A stretch of 64,000 nt of DNA from Streptomyces sp. NBC_01142 (GTDB lineage: Bacteria > Actinomycetota > Actinomycetes > Streptomycetales > Streptomycetaceae): assembly GCF_026341125.1 (NCBI RefSeq), contig NZ_JAPEOR010000001.1:2604001-2668000 (forward strand). The letters run 5' to 3'. Below the pieces are notes generated by a model. That model ran no database searches. It was not told where the DNA came from and saw nothing but the letters and a program-made list of their open reading frames with translations. Position numbers and translations under genes: made by a program. Shown here piece after piece: positions 42,413-51,357 of the stretch (positions are counted from its first letter, which is position 1; every line of letters starts with the position of its first letter).

Positions 42413-44674
42413 TCAGTCCTGGCCCAGGTCTCTGCGGAGGTACTCCGCTGTGAACGACTTCCGGTGCCGGAGCAGCTGCTCCGGCGTGCCCTCGAAGACG
42501 AGCTCGCCGCCGTTCTTGCCGCCGTCCGGGCCGAGGTCGATGATCCAGTCCGCCCGCTTGACGACATCCATGTTGTGCTCGACGCAGATCACCGAGTTCC
42601 CCGCGTCGACCAGCCGGTCGAGCAGCGTGACCAGGGTGTCCACATCGGCCATGTGCAGTCCGGTGGTCGGCTCGTCGAGTACGTACACACTGCCCGTACG
42701 GTGCAGTCGGGTCGCCAGCTTGATGCGCTGGCGCTCACCGCCGGAGAGTGAACTGAGTGGCTGCCCCAGCGTCAGATACGTCAGCCCGACGTCCTTGAGC
42801 GTCCGCAGCTTGCGCAGCAGCGGCTTGTCCTCGAAGAACTTCATGGCCTGAGCAGCCGTCATGTCCAGTACGTCGACGATGGACTGCCCCTTGACCCGGT
42901 GCTCCAGTACATCGTCGTGGAAGCGGCGGCCCTCGCACACATGGCAGGTCGTGGTCACCGGGTCCATGAAGGCCAGATCGGTGTAGATGAGTCCTCGCCC
43001 CGAGCACTCCTCGCACGCGCCCGCGGAGTTGAAGCTGAACAGTCCGGGCTGTACGCCGTTCTCCTTGGCGAACACCTTGCGGACGGTGTCCATCACCCCG
43101 AGATACGAGGCCGGGGTGGAGCGCGACGAGGCGGTGATCGCCCCCTGGTCGATGACGATCGCATCCGGGTACGCCGTCGTGAACACCTGCGACACCAGCG
43201 TGGACTTGCCGGATCCGGCGACTCCCGTCACCGCCGTGAGCACCCCGGCCGGGAACCGTACGTCGATACTTTTGAGGTTGTGCAGTTCGGCCCCGGCCAC
43301 CGGGAACCAGTCGACGGGGGAGCGGAAGGTCTCCTTCATCGGGGCGCGACGGCGCAGACACCGCCCGGTGAGAGTGTCCGCCCTGCGCAGCTCCTCGACC
43401 GGCCCCTCGTACACCACCTGCCCGCCGTCCGTGCCGGCCCTCGGCCCCATGTCGACGACATGGTCCGCGATCGCCATCACGTCCGGGTCGTGCTCCACCA
43501 CCAGGACCGTATTGCCCCGGTCGCGCAGCCGGGTCAGCAGATCGTTCAGCCGGCCCACGTCTCGCGGGTGCAGGCCCACGCTCGGTTCGTCGAAGACGAA
43601 GGTGAGCCCGGTCAGTGAACTGCCCAGGTGACGCACCATCTTGAGCCGCTGGCCCTCGCCGCCCGAGAGGGTGGTGGTCTCCCGGTCCAGGGAGAGATAG
43701 CCGAGCCCGATCCCCACCAGCCGCTCCAGGCGCTCGCGGGCGGCGGCGGCGATCGGCGTGGCGACCGGATCGTCGATCCTGCCCAGCACCTCCACCAGGT
43801 CGGCGACCTCCATGCGCGTGTAGTCCGCGATGTTCAGCCCGTCGATACGGGTGGCGAGCGCGGCCTCGTTCAGCCGTGTCCCGCCGCACGCCTTGCAGAC
43901 CCGCTGAACGGTGAAGCGGCCCGCGGCCTCCCTGCGCTTCTCGGAGAGACCGGCGGTGTCGCGCTTGAGGAAGAGCCGGGTGAAGCGGCCGACGATCCCC
44001 TCGAACTGCACATCGACGGAGGCCGTCCTCATCTCCAGCCGCACCGTGAACCCGTTGCCGTTCAGCAGTAGTTCGCGCTCCTCGGCGGTGTACTGCCCCA
44101 GCGGCTTGTCGGCGTCGAAGTGACCCGATTCGGCGTACAGCTTCCACTCCCAGCTGCCGACCGAGAGCCCCGGCAGCTGCAGTGCGCCTTCGTTCAGCGA
44201 CTTGGACGAGTCGATCGCGCGGTCGACGTCGAGACGGACCACCCGCCCCACGCCGTCGCACTCCGTGCACATCCCGGACGGGTCGTTGAAGGAGTACGCG
44301 GTCGCTGCGCCCGCGCTCGGCGTGCCGTGCCGGGAGAACAGCACCCGGATCACCGAGTAGATGTCGGTCATGGTCCCCACGGTGGAGCGGACATTGCCGC
44401 CGACCGGTTTCTGGTCGACGACGATCGCCACCGACAGATCGTCGATCGCGTCGACGTGCGGCCGTTCGTACTTCGGCAGCCGGTTCCGGATGAACCAGGT
44501 GAAGGTCTCGTTCAGCTGCCGCTGCGACTCGACCGCGATGGTGTCGAAGACGATGGACGACTTGCCCGATCCGGACACCCCGGTGAAGACGGTGATCCGG
44601 TTCTTGGGGATGGTGAGGGAGACGTCCCGGAGGTTGTTCTCGCGTGCACCGGTGATGACGATGTTCTGAGGCAT
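42413..44674 (-). CDS. UvrA-like ABC ATPase (drug-resistance type)
   Basis: A 753-residue paralogue of excinuclease UvrA. It has two ABC ATPase halves: Walker A GVSGSGKSS (about 32-40) and GVAGSGKST, signatures LSGGEGQRLK and LSGGERQRIK, and zinc-finger remnants CTECDG...CKACGG and CEECSGRG...CHVCEGRR. At about 750 residues it lacks the UvrB-binding/DNA-insertion extent of the 950-residue repair UvrA. Such short forms (DrrC/UvrA-like) protect antibiotic producers or confer resistance to DNA-binding drugs. ATG 44674. An ABC-F resistance-type gene lies just upstream in the same direction. Confidence 0.88.
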   Translation of the reverse strand: MPQNIVITGARENNLRDVSLTIPKNRITVFTGVSGSGKSSIVFDTIAVESQRQLNETFTWFIRNRLPKYERPHVDAIDDLSVAIVVDQKPVGGNVRSTVGTMTDIYSVIRVLFSRHGTPSAGAATAYSFNDPSGMCTECDGVGRVVRLDVDRAIDSSKSLNEGALQLPGLSVGSWEWKLYAESGHFDADKPLGQYTAEERELLLNGNGFTVRLEMRTASVDVQFEGIVGRFTRLFLKRDTAGLSEKRREAAGRFTVQRVCKACGGTRLNEAALATRIDGLNIADYTRMEVADLVEVLGRIDDPVATPIAAAARERLERLVGIGLGYLSLDRETTTLSGGEGQRLKMVRHLGSSLTGLTFVFDEPSVGLHPRDVGRLNDLLTRLRDRGNTVLVVEHDPDVMAIADHVVDMGPRAGTDGGQVVYEGPVEELRRADTLTGRCLRRRAPMKETFRSPVDWFPVAGAELHNLKSIDVRFPAGVLTAVTGVAGSGKSTLVSQVFTTAYPDAIVIDQGAITASSRSTPASYLGVMDTVRKVFAKENGVQPGLFSFNSAGACEECSGRGLIYTDLAFMDPVTTTCHVCEGRRFHDDVLEHRVKGQSIVDVLDMTAAQAMKFFEDKPLLRKLRTLKDVGLTYLTLGQPLSSLSGGERQRIKLATRLHRTGSVYVLDEPTTGLHMADVDTLVTLLDRLVDAGNSVICVEHNMDVVKRADWIIDLGPDGGKNGGELVFEGTPEQLLRHRKSFTAEYLRRDLGQD

Positions 44675-44746
44675 GCCAACGACGCTAGCCAGGAATCCGG
44701 ACATCTTCTGTCCGGAATCCCGGCCGCTGTCGGCCAACCGTCAGGC

Positions 44747-46390
44747 CTATGCCGGAAGCCCTCCGTCCCTGACCTCGTCCGCGCTGATGTCACGGAGCCC
44801 GCCGTCCAGCAGCAACCAGCGGGTGATGCCGATCGACTCCAGGAACGGCACATCGTGGCTCGCCACAATCAGCGCTCCCTCGTACGACTCCAATGCTGCT
44901 GTCAGTCTCCCTACGCTCGCCATGTCCAGGTTGTTCGTCGGCTCGTCGAGCATCAGCAGCTGCGGCGCGGGCTCGGCGAGCAGCAGCGCGGCGAGCGCCG
45001 CACGGAAGCGCTCCCCACCCGACAGGGTCCCGGCCGGCTGGTCGGCCCGTGCGCCCCGGAAGAGGAAGCGCGCGAGCCGCGCCCTGATCCGGTTGTTGGT
45101 CGCATCGGGCGCGAACCGCGCCACGTTCTCCACCACGCTCAGCGCGTCGTCCAGGACGTCGAGCCGCTGCGGCAGAAAGCGCAGCGGGACCTCGGCCACG
45201 GCCTCGCCCGTGACCGGCTCCAGCTCGCCCGCGATCGTACGCAGCAGCGTGGTCTTGCCCGCGCCGTTGCGTCCGACCAGTGCGATCCGTTCGGGCCCGC
45301 GCACCTCGAACTCACCTTTCACCTCGGCTCCGTAACGGAGCGTCAGTTCATTCAGCCGCAGTACGCCCCGGCCCGGATGGACCTTGGTGAACGGCAGCTC
45401 GATACGGATCTCGTCGTCGTCCCGTACCGCCTCCACCGCCTCGTCGAGCCGCTCCTTCGCCCCGGCGAGCTTCTCCTCGTGCATGACGCGGTGCTTGCCC
45501 GCCGACTCCTGGGCGGTGCGCTTGCGCATCCTCATGACGGCGCGCGGCTCCCGTTTGGTGTCGTACATCTTCTGGCCGTAGCGCACGCGCTTGGCCAGCT
45601 TCACCTGGGCCTCGGTCAGTTCACGCTTCTGCCTGCGCAGATCGGACTCGGCGACGCGCACCATGCGCTCGGCGGCCTCCTGTTCGACGGCGAGCGCCTC
45701 CTCGTACGCGGAGAAGTTTCCGCCGTACCACGTGACCTCCCCGTCTCGCAGGTCGGCGATCTGGTCGACCAGTTCGAGCAGTTCGCGGTCGTGGCTCACC
45801 ACGACCATCACGCCGGACCAGGCGGCCACCGCGTCGTACAGCCGTCGGCGCGCGTACAGATCGAGGTTGTTGGTGGGCTCGTCGAGCAGCAGCACGCCGG
45901 GCCTGGCGAGCAGCAGGGCGGCCAGCCGCAGCAGCACGCCCTCGCCGCCCGACACCTCGCCGATGGTGCGGTCGAGGCCGATGTGCCCGAGCCCGAGTTC
46001 GTCGAGGGCGGCGCGTGCCCGCTCCTCGACGTCCCAGTCGTCGCCGACGGCCGTGAAGTGCTCCTCGCTCGGATCGCCCGCCTCGATGGCGTGCAGTGCG
46101 GCGCGCGTGGCGGCGATGCCCAGTACCTCGTCCACCCGCAGGCCGGTGTCGAGCACCAGGTTCTGTGGCAGGTAGCCGACCTCGCCGGTGGTGCGGACCG
46201 CTCCGTCGGACGGGGTGAGGTCACCGGCGATCAGCCGCAACAGCGTGGACTTTCCTGATCCGTTGAGGCCGATCAGCCCGGTCCTGCCAGGACCGACGGC
46301 GAGCTGGAAGTCGTCGAACACCCCCGTGCCGTCCGGCCAGGAGAAGGCGAGGGAGGAGCAGGTGATGTGGTGGGTGGGGAAGGCAGACAT
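44747..46390 (-). CDS. ABC-F family ATPase (ribosome-protection type)
   Basis: A 547-residue tandem ABC protein without membrane segments. Nucleotide-binding domain 1 has GLNGSGKST, VSGGEG and LLLDEPTNNLD; domain 2 has GRNGAGKTT, LSGGERFR and LMLDEPTNNLD. A basic, helical linker between them (about 225-320; RRQKRELTEAQVKLAKRVRYGQ) is the P-site tRNA interaction motif region of ABC-F proteins. These act on the ribosome, in many Streptomyces members to dislodge antibiotics. ATG 46390 is chosen; an N-terminally longer frame is read through the leader. A good promoter and a long leader lie upstream. Confidence 0.9.
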   Translation of the reverse strand: MSAFPTHHITCSSLAFSWPDGTGVFDDFQLAVGPGRTGLIGLNGSGKSTLLRLIAGDLTPSDGAVRTTGEVGYLPQNLVLDTGLRVDEVLGIAATRAALHAIEAGDPSEEHFTAVGDDWDVEERARAALDELGLGHIGLDRTIGEVSGGEGVLLRLAALLLARPGVLLLDEPTNNLDLYARRRLYDAVAAWSGVMVVVSHDRELLELVDQIADLRDGEVTWYGGNFSAYEEALAVEQEAAERMVRVAESDLRRQKRELTEAQVKLAKRVRYGQKMYDTKREPRAVMRMRKRTAQESAGKHRVMHEEKLAGAKERLDEAVEAVRDDDEIRIELPFTKVHPGRGVLRLNELTLRYGAEVKGEFEVRGPERIALVGRNGAGKTTLLRTIAGELEPVTGEAVAEVPLRFLPQRLDVLDDALSVVENVARFAPDATNNRIRARLARFLFRGARADQPAGTLSGGERFRAALAALLLAEPAPQLLMLDEPTNNLDMASVGRLTAALESYEGALIVASHDVPFLESIGITRWLLLDGGLRDISADEVRDGGLPA

Positions 46391-46731
46391 ACGGGTCTCC
46401 GGTTGCGTGGAAGAGGCAAGGGCAACGGGTGGAGACACCGGATACGGGCGACGGCCGAAGGGGAACACGCAGAAGGGTCCCGGTCGGGAGGACGGCTCGA
46501 GCGCCGAGGTCGCACGCGCTGCGCACACAGGAAAGAAAGCTGTGCCGCACGGTGTCTCAAGACCTCAGACGAGCAACGTCCTACTCCGATCGACGACTAC
46601 AGAACCGCTATACACTGTACGAGGGTGGTTCCGGGCCTGTCAACGCAATAACGTGACCGCCCCGGCGCTGCACACGTTGATGTCGGATTCCTGCCAGCAA
46701 CCGCCCGCCGCCCGGTGATTGAGTTCGGGCC
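46391..46731 (-). other. ABC-F leader and divergent intergenic region
   Basis: About 340 bp with no supported gene. The right part holds the ABC-F promoter; from the predicted start near 46607 a leader of about 215 nt runs to the ABC-F start codon. Leaders of this length upstream of ABC-F genes commonly attenuate transcription or translation in response to ribosome-targeting drugs. No clean short leader peptide was identified, since the frames that start here run into the gene. Confidence 0.5.
46614..46643 (-). promoter_or_regulatory. Promoter of the ABC-F gene
   Basis: On the minus strand, TTGACA (46643-46638), an 18-bp spacer and TACAGT (46619-46614) form a strong housekeeping-type -35/-10 pair. 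The expected start is near 46607. Confidence 0.65.
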
Positions 46732-47550
46732 ATGACGAATCTTCGCGATCTTGCCCTGCACTTCCGCTCCCTCCACACCTCCGACCGCCCGCTGGTCCTC
46801 GCCAACGTCTGGGACACCGCGAGCGCTCGCATCGTCGCCGAGGCGGGCGCGCACGCGATCGCCACCACCAGCGCCGGTGTCGCCTGGGATCTGGGTGCCG
46901 CGGACGGCGACCGGGTGGACCGCGCCACCGCCCTCGACAGTCTCGCCCGCATCACCGCCGCCGTGGGCCTGCCCGTCACCGCGGACATCGAGGGCGGATT
47001 CGCCGAAACGGCGGACGGCGTCGCCGGGACAGTCCGCGACGTACTGGCCGCGGGAGCCGTCGGAGTGAACATCGAGGACGGGGCACGGTCGAACGAGGAG
47101 CACACGCGGCGCATCGCGGCGGCCCGCGCGGCCGCCGACGCCGCGGACGTGCCGCTGTACGTCAATGCCCGGATCGACGTCTATCTGGCCGGAATCGGCG
47201 CGGAGCACAGAAGGCTGGAGGAGACACTCGAGCGGGCCGCCGCCTGCCTCGCCGCCGGAGCGGACGGGATCTTCGTGCCCGGCGTCGGCGACCCGCGGAC
47301 GGTTCAGGCCCTGGCCCGGGGGATCGACGCGCCGCTCAATGTGCTGGCAGGACCCGGCGCGCCCGATGTGGCGGAGCTGGCCGGGCTCGGCGCGGCGCGC
47401 ATCAGCGTGGGCTCCGGGATCGCACAGGCCGTCCACGGCCTGGTCCGGGACGCGGCCCGCGAGCTGCTCACCGCCGGCACATACACGTCACTGACCCGCG
47501 GTTACGACTACGGGGAGCTCAACGCGCTGCTCGGCGACGGGCGTCAGTAG
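46732..47550 (+). CDS. Isocitrate lyase/PEP mutase family enzyme
   Basis: A 272-residue TIM-barrel enzyme of the PEP mutase/isocitrate lyase superfamily. Conserved features are VLANVWDTASARIVAEAG (strand 1), the Mg-binding DIEGGFAET (Asp-Glu pair, about residues 85-93), GVNIEDG, NARIDVYLAG and DGIFVPGV. The superfamily lyases cleave or form C-C or P-C bonds next to a carboxylate; the short loop after NIEDG lacks the KRCG/KKCGH signature of isocitrate lyase, so the exact substrate is unknown. Its last 7 bp overlap the convergent SsgA-like gene. Confidence 0.88.
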   Translation: MTNLRDLALHFRSLHTSDRPLVLANVWDTASARIVAEAGAHAIATTSAGVAWDLGAADGDRVDRATALDSLARITAAVGLPVTADIEGGFAETADGVAGTVRDVLAAGAVGVNIEDGARSNEEHTRRIAAARAAADAADVPLYVNARIDVYLAGIGAEHRRLEETLERAAACLAAGADGIFVPGVGDPRTVQALARGIDAPLNVLAGPGAPDVAELAGLGAARISVGSGIAQAVHGLVRDAARELLTAGTYTSLTRGYDYGELNALLGDGRQ

Positions 47551-47960
47551 GCGTCGCGCAGCAGCTCGGCCAGATTGTGGTCGAGGTCCAGATAGAGATG
47601 CTCCTGGCCGTGGGGGACCATGCCCTGGGCGCGTTTGAGGAAGCGGCGCAGCTCGCTGGTGCGGATGTGCACCATGGCGACGCCCTCGGGGGCATGGAAC
47701 TCCAGCACCGTGCGGTCGTAGCCGAACGGCCTGACGCGTACGTCGCCGACGCCGGCCGGGGCGTCGATGCCTGCCGCCAGCAGCTCACGGGAGAACGCCC
47801 AGGACACCTCGTTGCCCTCCAGCGTCGCGGGGGGCGGGAAGGCCATGCGTACGGCGAAGGGATCCTCGCGGTCGTAACGCAGTGTGGCCGGAACCGACTC
47901 CATCTGCGGCGCCGCGGCGACCAGGCGGGCCTGCACGGCCTGCTCAATGACGGTGGACAA
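47544..47960 (-). CDS. SsgA-family sporulation/cell-division regulator
   Basis: A 138-residue SsgA-like protein (SALP), a family restricted to morphologically complex actinomycetes where members guide septum placement, wall remodelling and spore maturation. Matching features are VPATLRYDREDPFAVRMAF, WAFSRELLAAG, VRVRPFGYDRTVLEFHAPEG and DLDHNLAELL. TTG 47960 (STVIEQAVQARL) is chosen for a GGGAG ribosome site and the family's usual length; a longer frame to 48062 exists. Which SsgA-G subgroup it belongs to was not determined. Confidence 0.88.
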   Translation of the reverse strand: MSTVIEQAVQARLVAAAPQMESVPATLRYDREDPFAVRMAFPPPATLEGNEVSWAFSRELLAAGIDAPAGVGDVRVRPFGYDRTVLEFHAPEGVAMVHIRTSELRRFLKRAQGMVPHGQEHLYLDLDHNLAELLRDAY

Positions 47961-48128
47961 GGCCTGCTCCCTCGTGCGCGGCTCGCTGACGTCTCCCTGA
48001 CACCGGGAGAGACGGTGGAACCACCGAATCCGTGCATCGGCAGGGAGAGTGACCTGTGTCACCGCCCCGCCCTCTTCCCCCTCGCCCTCTTCCCCCGGAC
48101 CTCTCCGCCCGGCCGTCTCCGCCGCCCG

Positions 48129-48533
48129 TCAGTGAGCGGCGCAGGGCCCGGAGTGGTCGCAGTACGGCTGGTGGCCGCTCGCGCCGCAGCCGCACAGCGC
48201 CACCCGCGTCTCACGACGGCCGTCGTACGCCGTACGGATGTCGAGATCGCCGCGCATCACCAGCTGCCCGGTGGCGGTGCGGGTGACGGTGGTGGGCCGG
48301 TCCGGCGTCTCGGCCGGGCCGTCGGGCAGCCGGTACTGCAGCGCGCCGGACGGACAGCGGCGTACGACTTCGGCGACCCGCTCGGCGGCGGCGCCGTCGG
48401 GCCGCACCCAGGGCCGCTCGTCCAGGTCGAAGACCTGGGGCAGCCCGCGGAGGCACTCGGCGGCGTGCAGACAGCGCACCGGCTGGAAGCTGACGGTGAC
48501 CCGCCGGCCCTCGTACTCCTTGGGCTGGGACAT
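48129..48533 (-). CDS. Fe-S protein: Fer4-like domain plus CDGSH zinc-finger type
   Basis: A 134-residue iron-sulphur protein. Residues 1-65 resemble the (4Fe-4S) mono-cluster domain, with Cys in RCLHAAECLRGLP and RRCPSGAL. Residues about 80-134 are a CDGSH-type domain: CGCGASGHQPYCDHSG contains the C-X-C...C-X3-H ligand set for a [2Fe-2S] cluster with His ligation. Such proteins act in redox or Fe-S transfer. It is divergent from the secreted BNR-repeat protein (75-bp gap). Confidence 0.88.
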   Translation of the reverse strand: MSQPKEYEGRRVTVSFQPVRCLHAAECLRGLPQVFDLDERPWVRPDGAAAERVAEVVRRCPSGALQYRLPDGPAETPDRPTTVTRTATGQLVMRGDLDIRTAYDGRRETRVALCGCGASGHQPYCDHSGPCAAH

Positions 48534-48607
48534 GGGCCCAGCCTAGGAACGCGCACCTCGGGTCGCACCCTGGACGGGGTCCGGCCGGTGGGCTAGCTTC
48601 CAGCGCC

Positions 48608-49705
48608 ATGACGTCCATGGGGAAGACGAGACGAACGGTGTCGGTGGGGCTGTGCGCGGCGGCGGTGGCCGCGGCTTTGGCCGCCCCGGCGCAGGCAGCA
48701 CAGGAGACCGGTGGTCCTGCGGCAGCGGGCACGGCGCCTGGCTGGAACCTGAAGGACACCGGCACCGACGTACGGTTCCGCGGGCTCGCGGCCGTCAGCC
48801 GGAAGACCGCGTGGCTCGCGGGCTCGAAGGGCACGGTGCTGCGGACCGCGGACGGCGGCCGCAGCTGGCGGAACATCTCCCCACCGGGGGCGGGCGAGTT
48901 GGAGTTCCGTGACATCGAGGCCTTCGACGGTCGGCGGGCTGTGGTGCTGGCCATCGGCGAGGGGGAGGCCTCCCGGGTCTTCCGTACCGCCGACGGCGGA
49001 GCGAGCTGGACCGAATCCTTCCGCAACACCGACCCGAAGGCCTTCTACGACTGCATCACCTTCTTCGACAGCCGCAACGGCCTCGCCATGAGCGATCCGG
49101 TGGACGGCAAGTACCGCATTCTGTCCACCGGCGACGGCGGGAAGTCCTGGAAGGTCCTGCCGAGCGACGGCATGCCGGCCGCGCTGCCCGGCGAGGCGGG
49201 CTTCGCGGCCAGTGGCCAGTGCCTGGTCAGCTCGGGGCGGCGGGACGTGTGGCTGGCGACCGGCGGCGGCGCCACGGCGCGGGTGCTGCACTCCGCCGAC
49301 CGCGGCCGGAACTGGACCGCCGCCGAGTCGACCATCCCGGCCGGGGACCCGGCGCGCGGAGTCTTCGCGCTGGCCTTCCGGGACGGTGCGCACGGCATCG
49401 CGGTCGGCGGCGACTACCGCGGCGACCAGGCCTCCCCGCGCGCCGGGGCGGTCAGTGGGGACGGCGGACGCAGCTGGCAGCAGTCGAAGACGCCGCCGCC
49501 GGCGTACCGCTCGGGCGTGGCCTGGCTGCCGCACAGCAGGTCGGCGGCGCTCGCCGTCGGCCCGACGGGGACCGATCTGACGCTGGACAGCGGACGCAGC
49601 TGGCGCACCGTCGACACCGGTTCGTACGACACCGTGGACTGCACGGCCGATTTCGGCTGCTGGGCTTCGGGGGAGAAGGGCCGGGTCGCGCGGCTGGAGT
49701 TCTAG
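48608..49705 (+). CDS. Secreted BNR/Asp-box beta-propeller protein
   Basis: A 365-residue exported protein. Signal peptide at residues 1-32 ends in AQA. The mature protein is a beta-propeller with repeated Asp boxes of the form TADGGRSW, TADGGASW, TGDGGKSW, SADRGRNW, SGDGGRSW and TLDSGRSW. The Ycf48/WD40-BNR type is usual for proteins annotated as oxidoreductase or sialidase-like in actinomycetes, but no catalytic residues are identifiable. Followed by a strong bidirectional terminator. Confidence 0.85.
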   Translation: MTSMGKTRRTVSVGLCAAAVAAALAAPAQAAQETGGPAAAGTAPGWNLKDTGTDVRFRGLAAVSRKTAWLAGSKGTVLRTADGGRSWRNISPPGAGELEFRDIEAFDGRRAVVLAIGEGEASRVFRTADGGASWTESFRNTDPKAFYDCITFFDSRNGLAMSDPVDGKYRILSTGDGGKSWKVLPSDGMPAALPGEAGFAASGQCLVSSGRRDVWLATGGGATARVLHSADRGRNWTAAESTIPAGDPARGVFALAFRDGAHGIAVGGDYRGDQASPRAGAVSGDGGRSWQQSKTPPPAYRSGVAWLPHSRSAALAVGPTGTDLTLDSGRSWRTVDTGSYDTVDCTADFGCWASGEKGRVARLEF

Positions 49706-49766
49706 GGCGTGTGGTGGAAGCGGCGTCGTCCGCCCGCAGGACGGGCGGGACTTCCACCACATGCCC
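49705..49766. terminator. Long nested bidirectional terminator
   Basis: GGGCGTGTGGTGGAAG (49705-49720) pairs with CTTCCACCACATGCCC (49751-49766) over 16 positions with one G-T. Inside is a second hairpin, CCGCCCG-CAGGA-CGGGCGG. It lies between the convergent BNR and YciI-like genes. Confidence 0.75.
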
Positions 49767-49775
49767 GAGGGCCCT

Positions 49776-50075
49776 CTAGGAGGGCAGCTGCTGCCGGTAC
49801 GGGGCGAGTTCGGGCGCGGTCTTGGTCGCGATGAACTCCGTGATCCGGTACGCGCAGACCTCGCCGATGACGAAGGGGTCGGCCGCCGCGATCGTCTCGA
49901 TGTGCGCGCGGTCGTCCCCGACGGCCAGGATGATCCCGCCGTCGCGCGGATTCTTCCGGCCCGAGGCGATGAAGACGCCCTCTTCGTACAGGGCGTCCAG
50001 CCACTCCACATGCGCGTCGAGGAGCTCCTCGACGCGCTCGACGGGCGCGGTGTAGGTCAATTCGAGTACGAACAT
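49776..50075 (-). CDS. YciI-like protein
   Basis: A 99-residue protein of the YciI/dimeric alpha-beta-barrel family. The VLELTY strand opens it, a His-Asp pair lies in HVEWLDALYEEGVFIASG, and DDRAHIETIAAADPFVIGEVCAYRITEF gives the second helix and strand. Members are small putative hydrolases or enzymes with a His-Asp dyad. The gap to the endonuclease V gene contains a 13-bp direct repeat. Confidence 0.85.
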   Translation of the reverse strand: MFVLELTYTAPVERVEELLDAHVEWLDALYEEGVFIASGRKNPRDGGIILAVGDDRAHIETIAAADPFVIGEVCAYRITEFIATKTAPELAPYRQQLPS

Positions 50076-50118
50076 GATCGTCAGGCTACGGCACACGGGA
50101 ACTCCTCGAACTCCCCGA

Positions 50119-50174
50119 CCGGAACCGGGACCCGGCCGGCAAGCGAGACCGGTTCGGGGACCCGGAACCGGGAC
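50119..50174. repeat. 13-bp direct repeat with inverted core
   Basis: CCGGAACCGGGAC occurs at 50119-50131 and again exactly at 50162-50174. Between them CCGGTTC (inverse of GAACCGG) allows alternative hairpins. It lies in the divergent gap between the YciI-like and endonuclease V genes. Confidence 0.6.
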
Positions 50175-50301
50175 GGGAGACGGGCAGCGAGCCCTGAGGC
50201 GGGACACGCAAACCTGACGTGTCCGGGGCAGGGGACAGAGGGACGCGACCCTGCCCGCACCCCGGGCGGAGGGCCGGTCGGGCCGTAAAGTGGGCGTCAC
50301 C

Positions 50302-51015
50302 ATGAAGATCATCGAGACGCCCGCAGACTGGCCCACCGACGAGGCCGCCGCCCGGGCCGTCCAGGACGAACTGCGCAGTCGTGTCGTCCTGGACGAGCCA
50401 GGACCGCCGCCCGGCACCGGTCTGGTGACCGGGGTCGATGTGGCGTACGACGACGAGCGCGACCTCGTCGCGGCGGCGGCCGTCGTCCTGGACGCGGCGA
50501 CGCTCACGGTCGTCGAGGAGGCCACCGCGGTCGGCCACGTCGCCTTCCCCTATGTCCCCGGGCTGCTCGCCTTCCGGGAGATCCCCACCGTGCTGGCCGC
50601 ACTGGAATCCCTCACGGTGGACCCCGGTCTTGTCGTCTGCGACGGCTACGGCCGGGCGCACCCGCGGCGCTTCGGACTGGCCGGCCATCTCGGCGTGCTG
50701 ACCGGGCTGCCGGTCATCGGGGTCGCCAAGAACCCCTTCGTCTACACCTACGGCGAACTCGGCCCGCGACGCGGTGACTTCGCTCCGCTGCTCGCGGACG
50801 ACGGCGAGGAGGTCGGCCGGGCCCTGCGTACCCAGGACGAAGTCAAGCCGGTCTTCGTCTCCGTCGGACACCGGGTGAGCCTCGACGGCGCGTGCGCGCA
50901 CACACTGCACCTCGCCCCCGACTACCGCATCCCCGAGAGCACCCGCGCCGCCGACGCGCTGTGCCGACGGGTGCTGCGCGAAGCAGTCCGGAATTCGGAC
51001 AGCTTTCCGACGTGA
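50302..51015 (+). CDS. nfi: Endonuclease V (deoxyinosine 3' endonuclease)
   Basis: A 237-residue repair nuclease that nicks DNA at the second bond 3' of deoxyinosine. Catalytic residues are visible: Asp46 (TGVDVAYDD), Glu93 (YVPGLLAFREIP), Asp114 and His120 (CDGYGRAHPRRFG), and Lys143 (GVAKNPF). The spacing matches the known family. ATG 50302 is chosen; a GTG 12 bp upstream is an alternative. It appears monocistronic. Confidence 0.93.
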   Translation: MKIIETPADWPTDEAAARAVQDELRSRVVLDEPGPPPGTGLVTGVDVAYDDERDLVAAAAVVLDAATLTVVEEATAVGHVAFPYVPGLLAFREIPTVLAALESLTVDPGLVVCDGYGRAHPRRFGLAGHLGVLTGLPVIGVAKNPFVYTYGELGPRRGDFAPLLADDGEEVGRALRTQDEVKPVFVSVGHRVSLDGACAHTLHLAPDYRIPESTRAADALCRRVLREAVRNSDSFPT

Positions 51016-51357
51016 GGACAGCCACATTCCTCTGCCAGGGGCGGGAGAATCTTCACGAGACCGTCACATTGACCGCAAGACTTTCAGATCTGTCCACTAT
51101 TCGGCGCGCGGACAGCAAGATCAATTTCGTTCAACTCTGCACTGTGTGTCTCGACATGTCCGTATAGCGGCCAACCGCTCCCCGTCGACTTCGTGCTGTC
51201 CCGGGTAGACCTGTAGGCATTCCCCAGGACGGCCCCACCGGGCCCCCGGCCGTGACCAGGCCGCAAGAGGATTCCGGTGACGGGCTGTCAGTACAGCGCG
51301 CTCCGCGGCCGACTGCCGCCGAGCGCACCGAACCACTGTCATTCCTGGGGGTTTTTC
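51016..51357. other. Promoter region upstream of melC
   Basis: About 340 bp with no supported gene, and a more AT-rich patch around 51060-51175. It should contain the melC promoter, but no convincing -35/-10 pair was identified. The right end holds GGGGG about 8 nt before the melC1 ATG as ribosome site. Confidence 0.5.

Noticed and set aside
42735..44270. 511-codon frame on the minus strand overlapping the UvrA-like gene
   Set aside because: Same strand but other frame, Arg/Gly-rich, no motifs. The UvrA-like frame has all ATPase motifs.
51272..51357. N-terminal extension of MelC1 from 51277
   Set aside because: It would bury the Tat signal. The ATG at 51358 starts directly before the twin-arginine motif.
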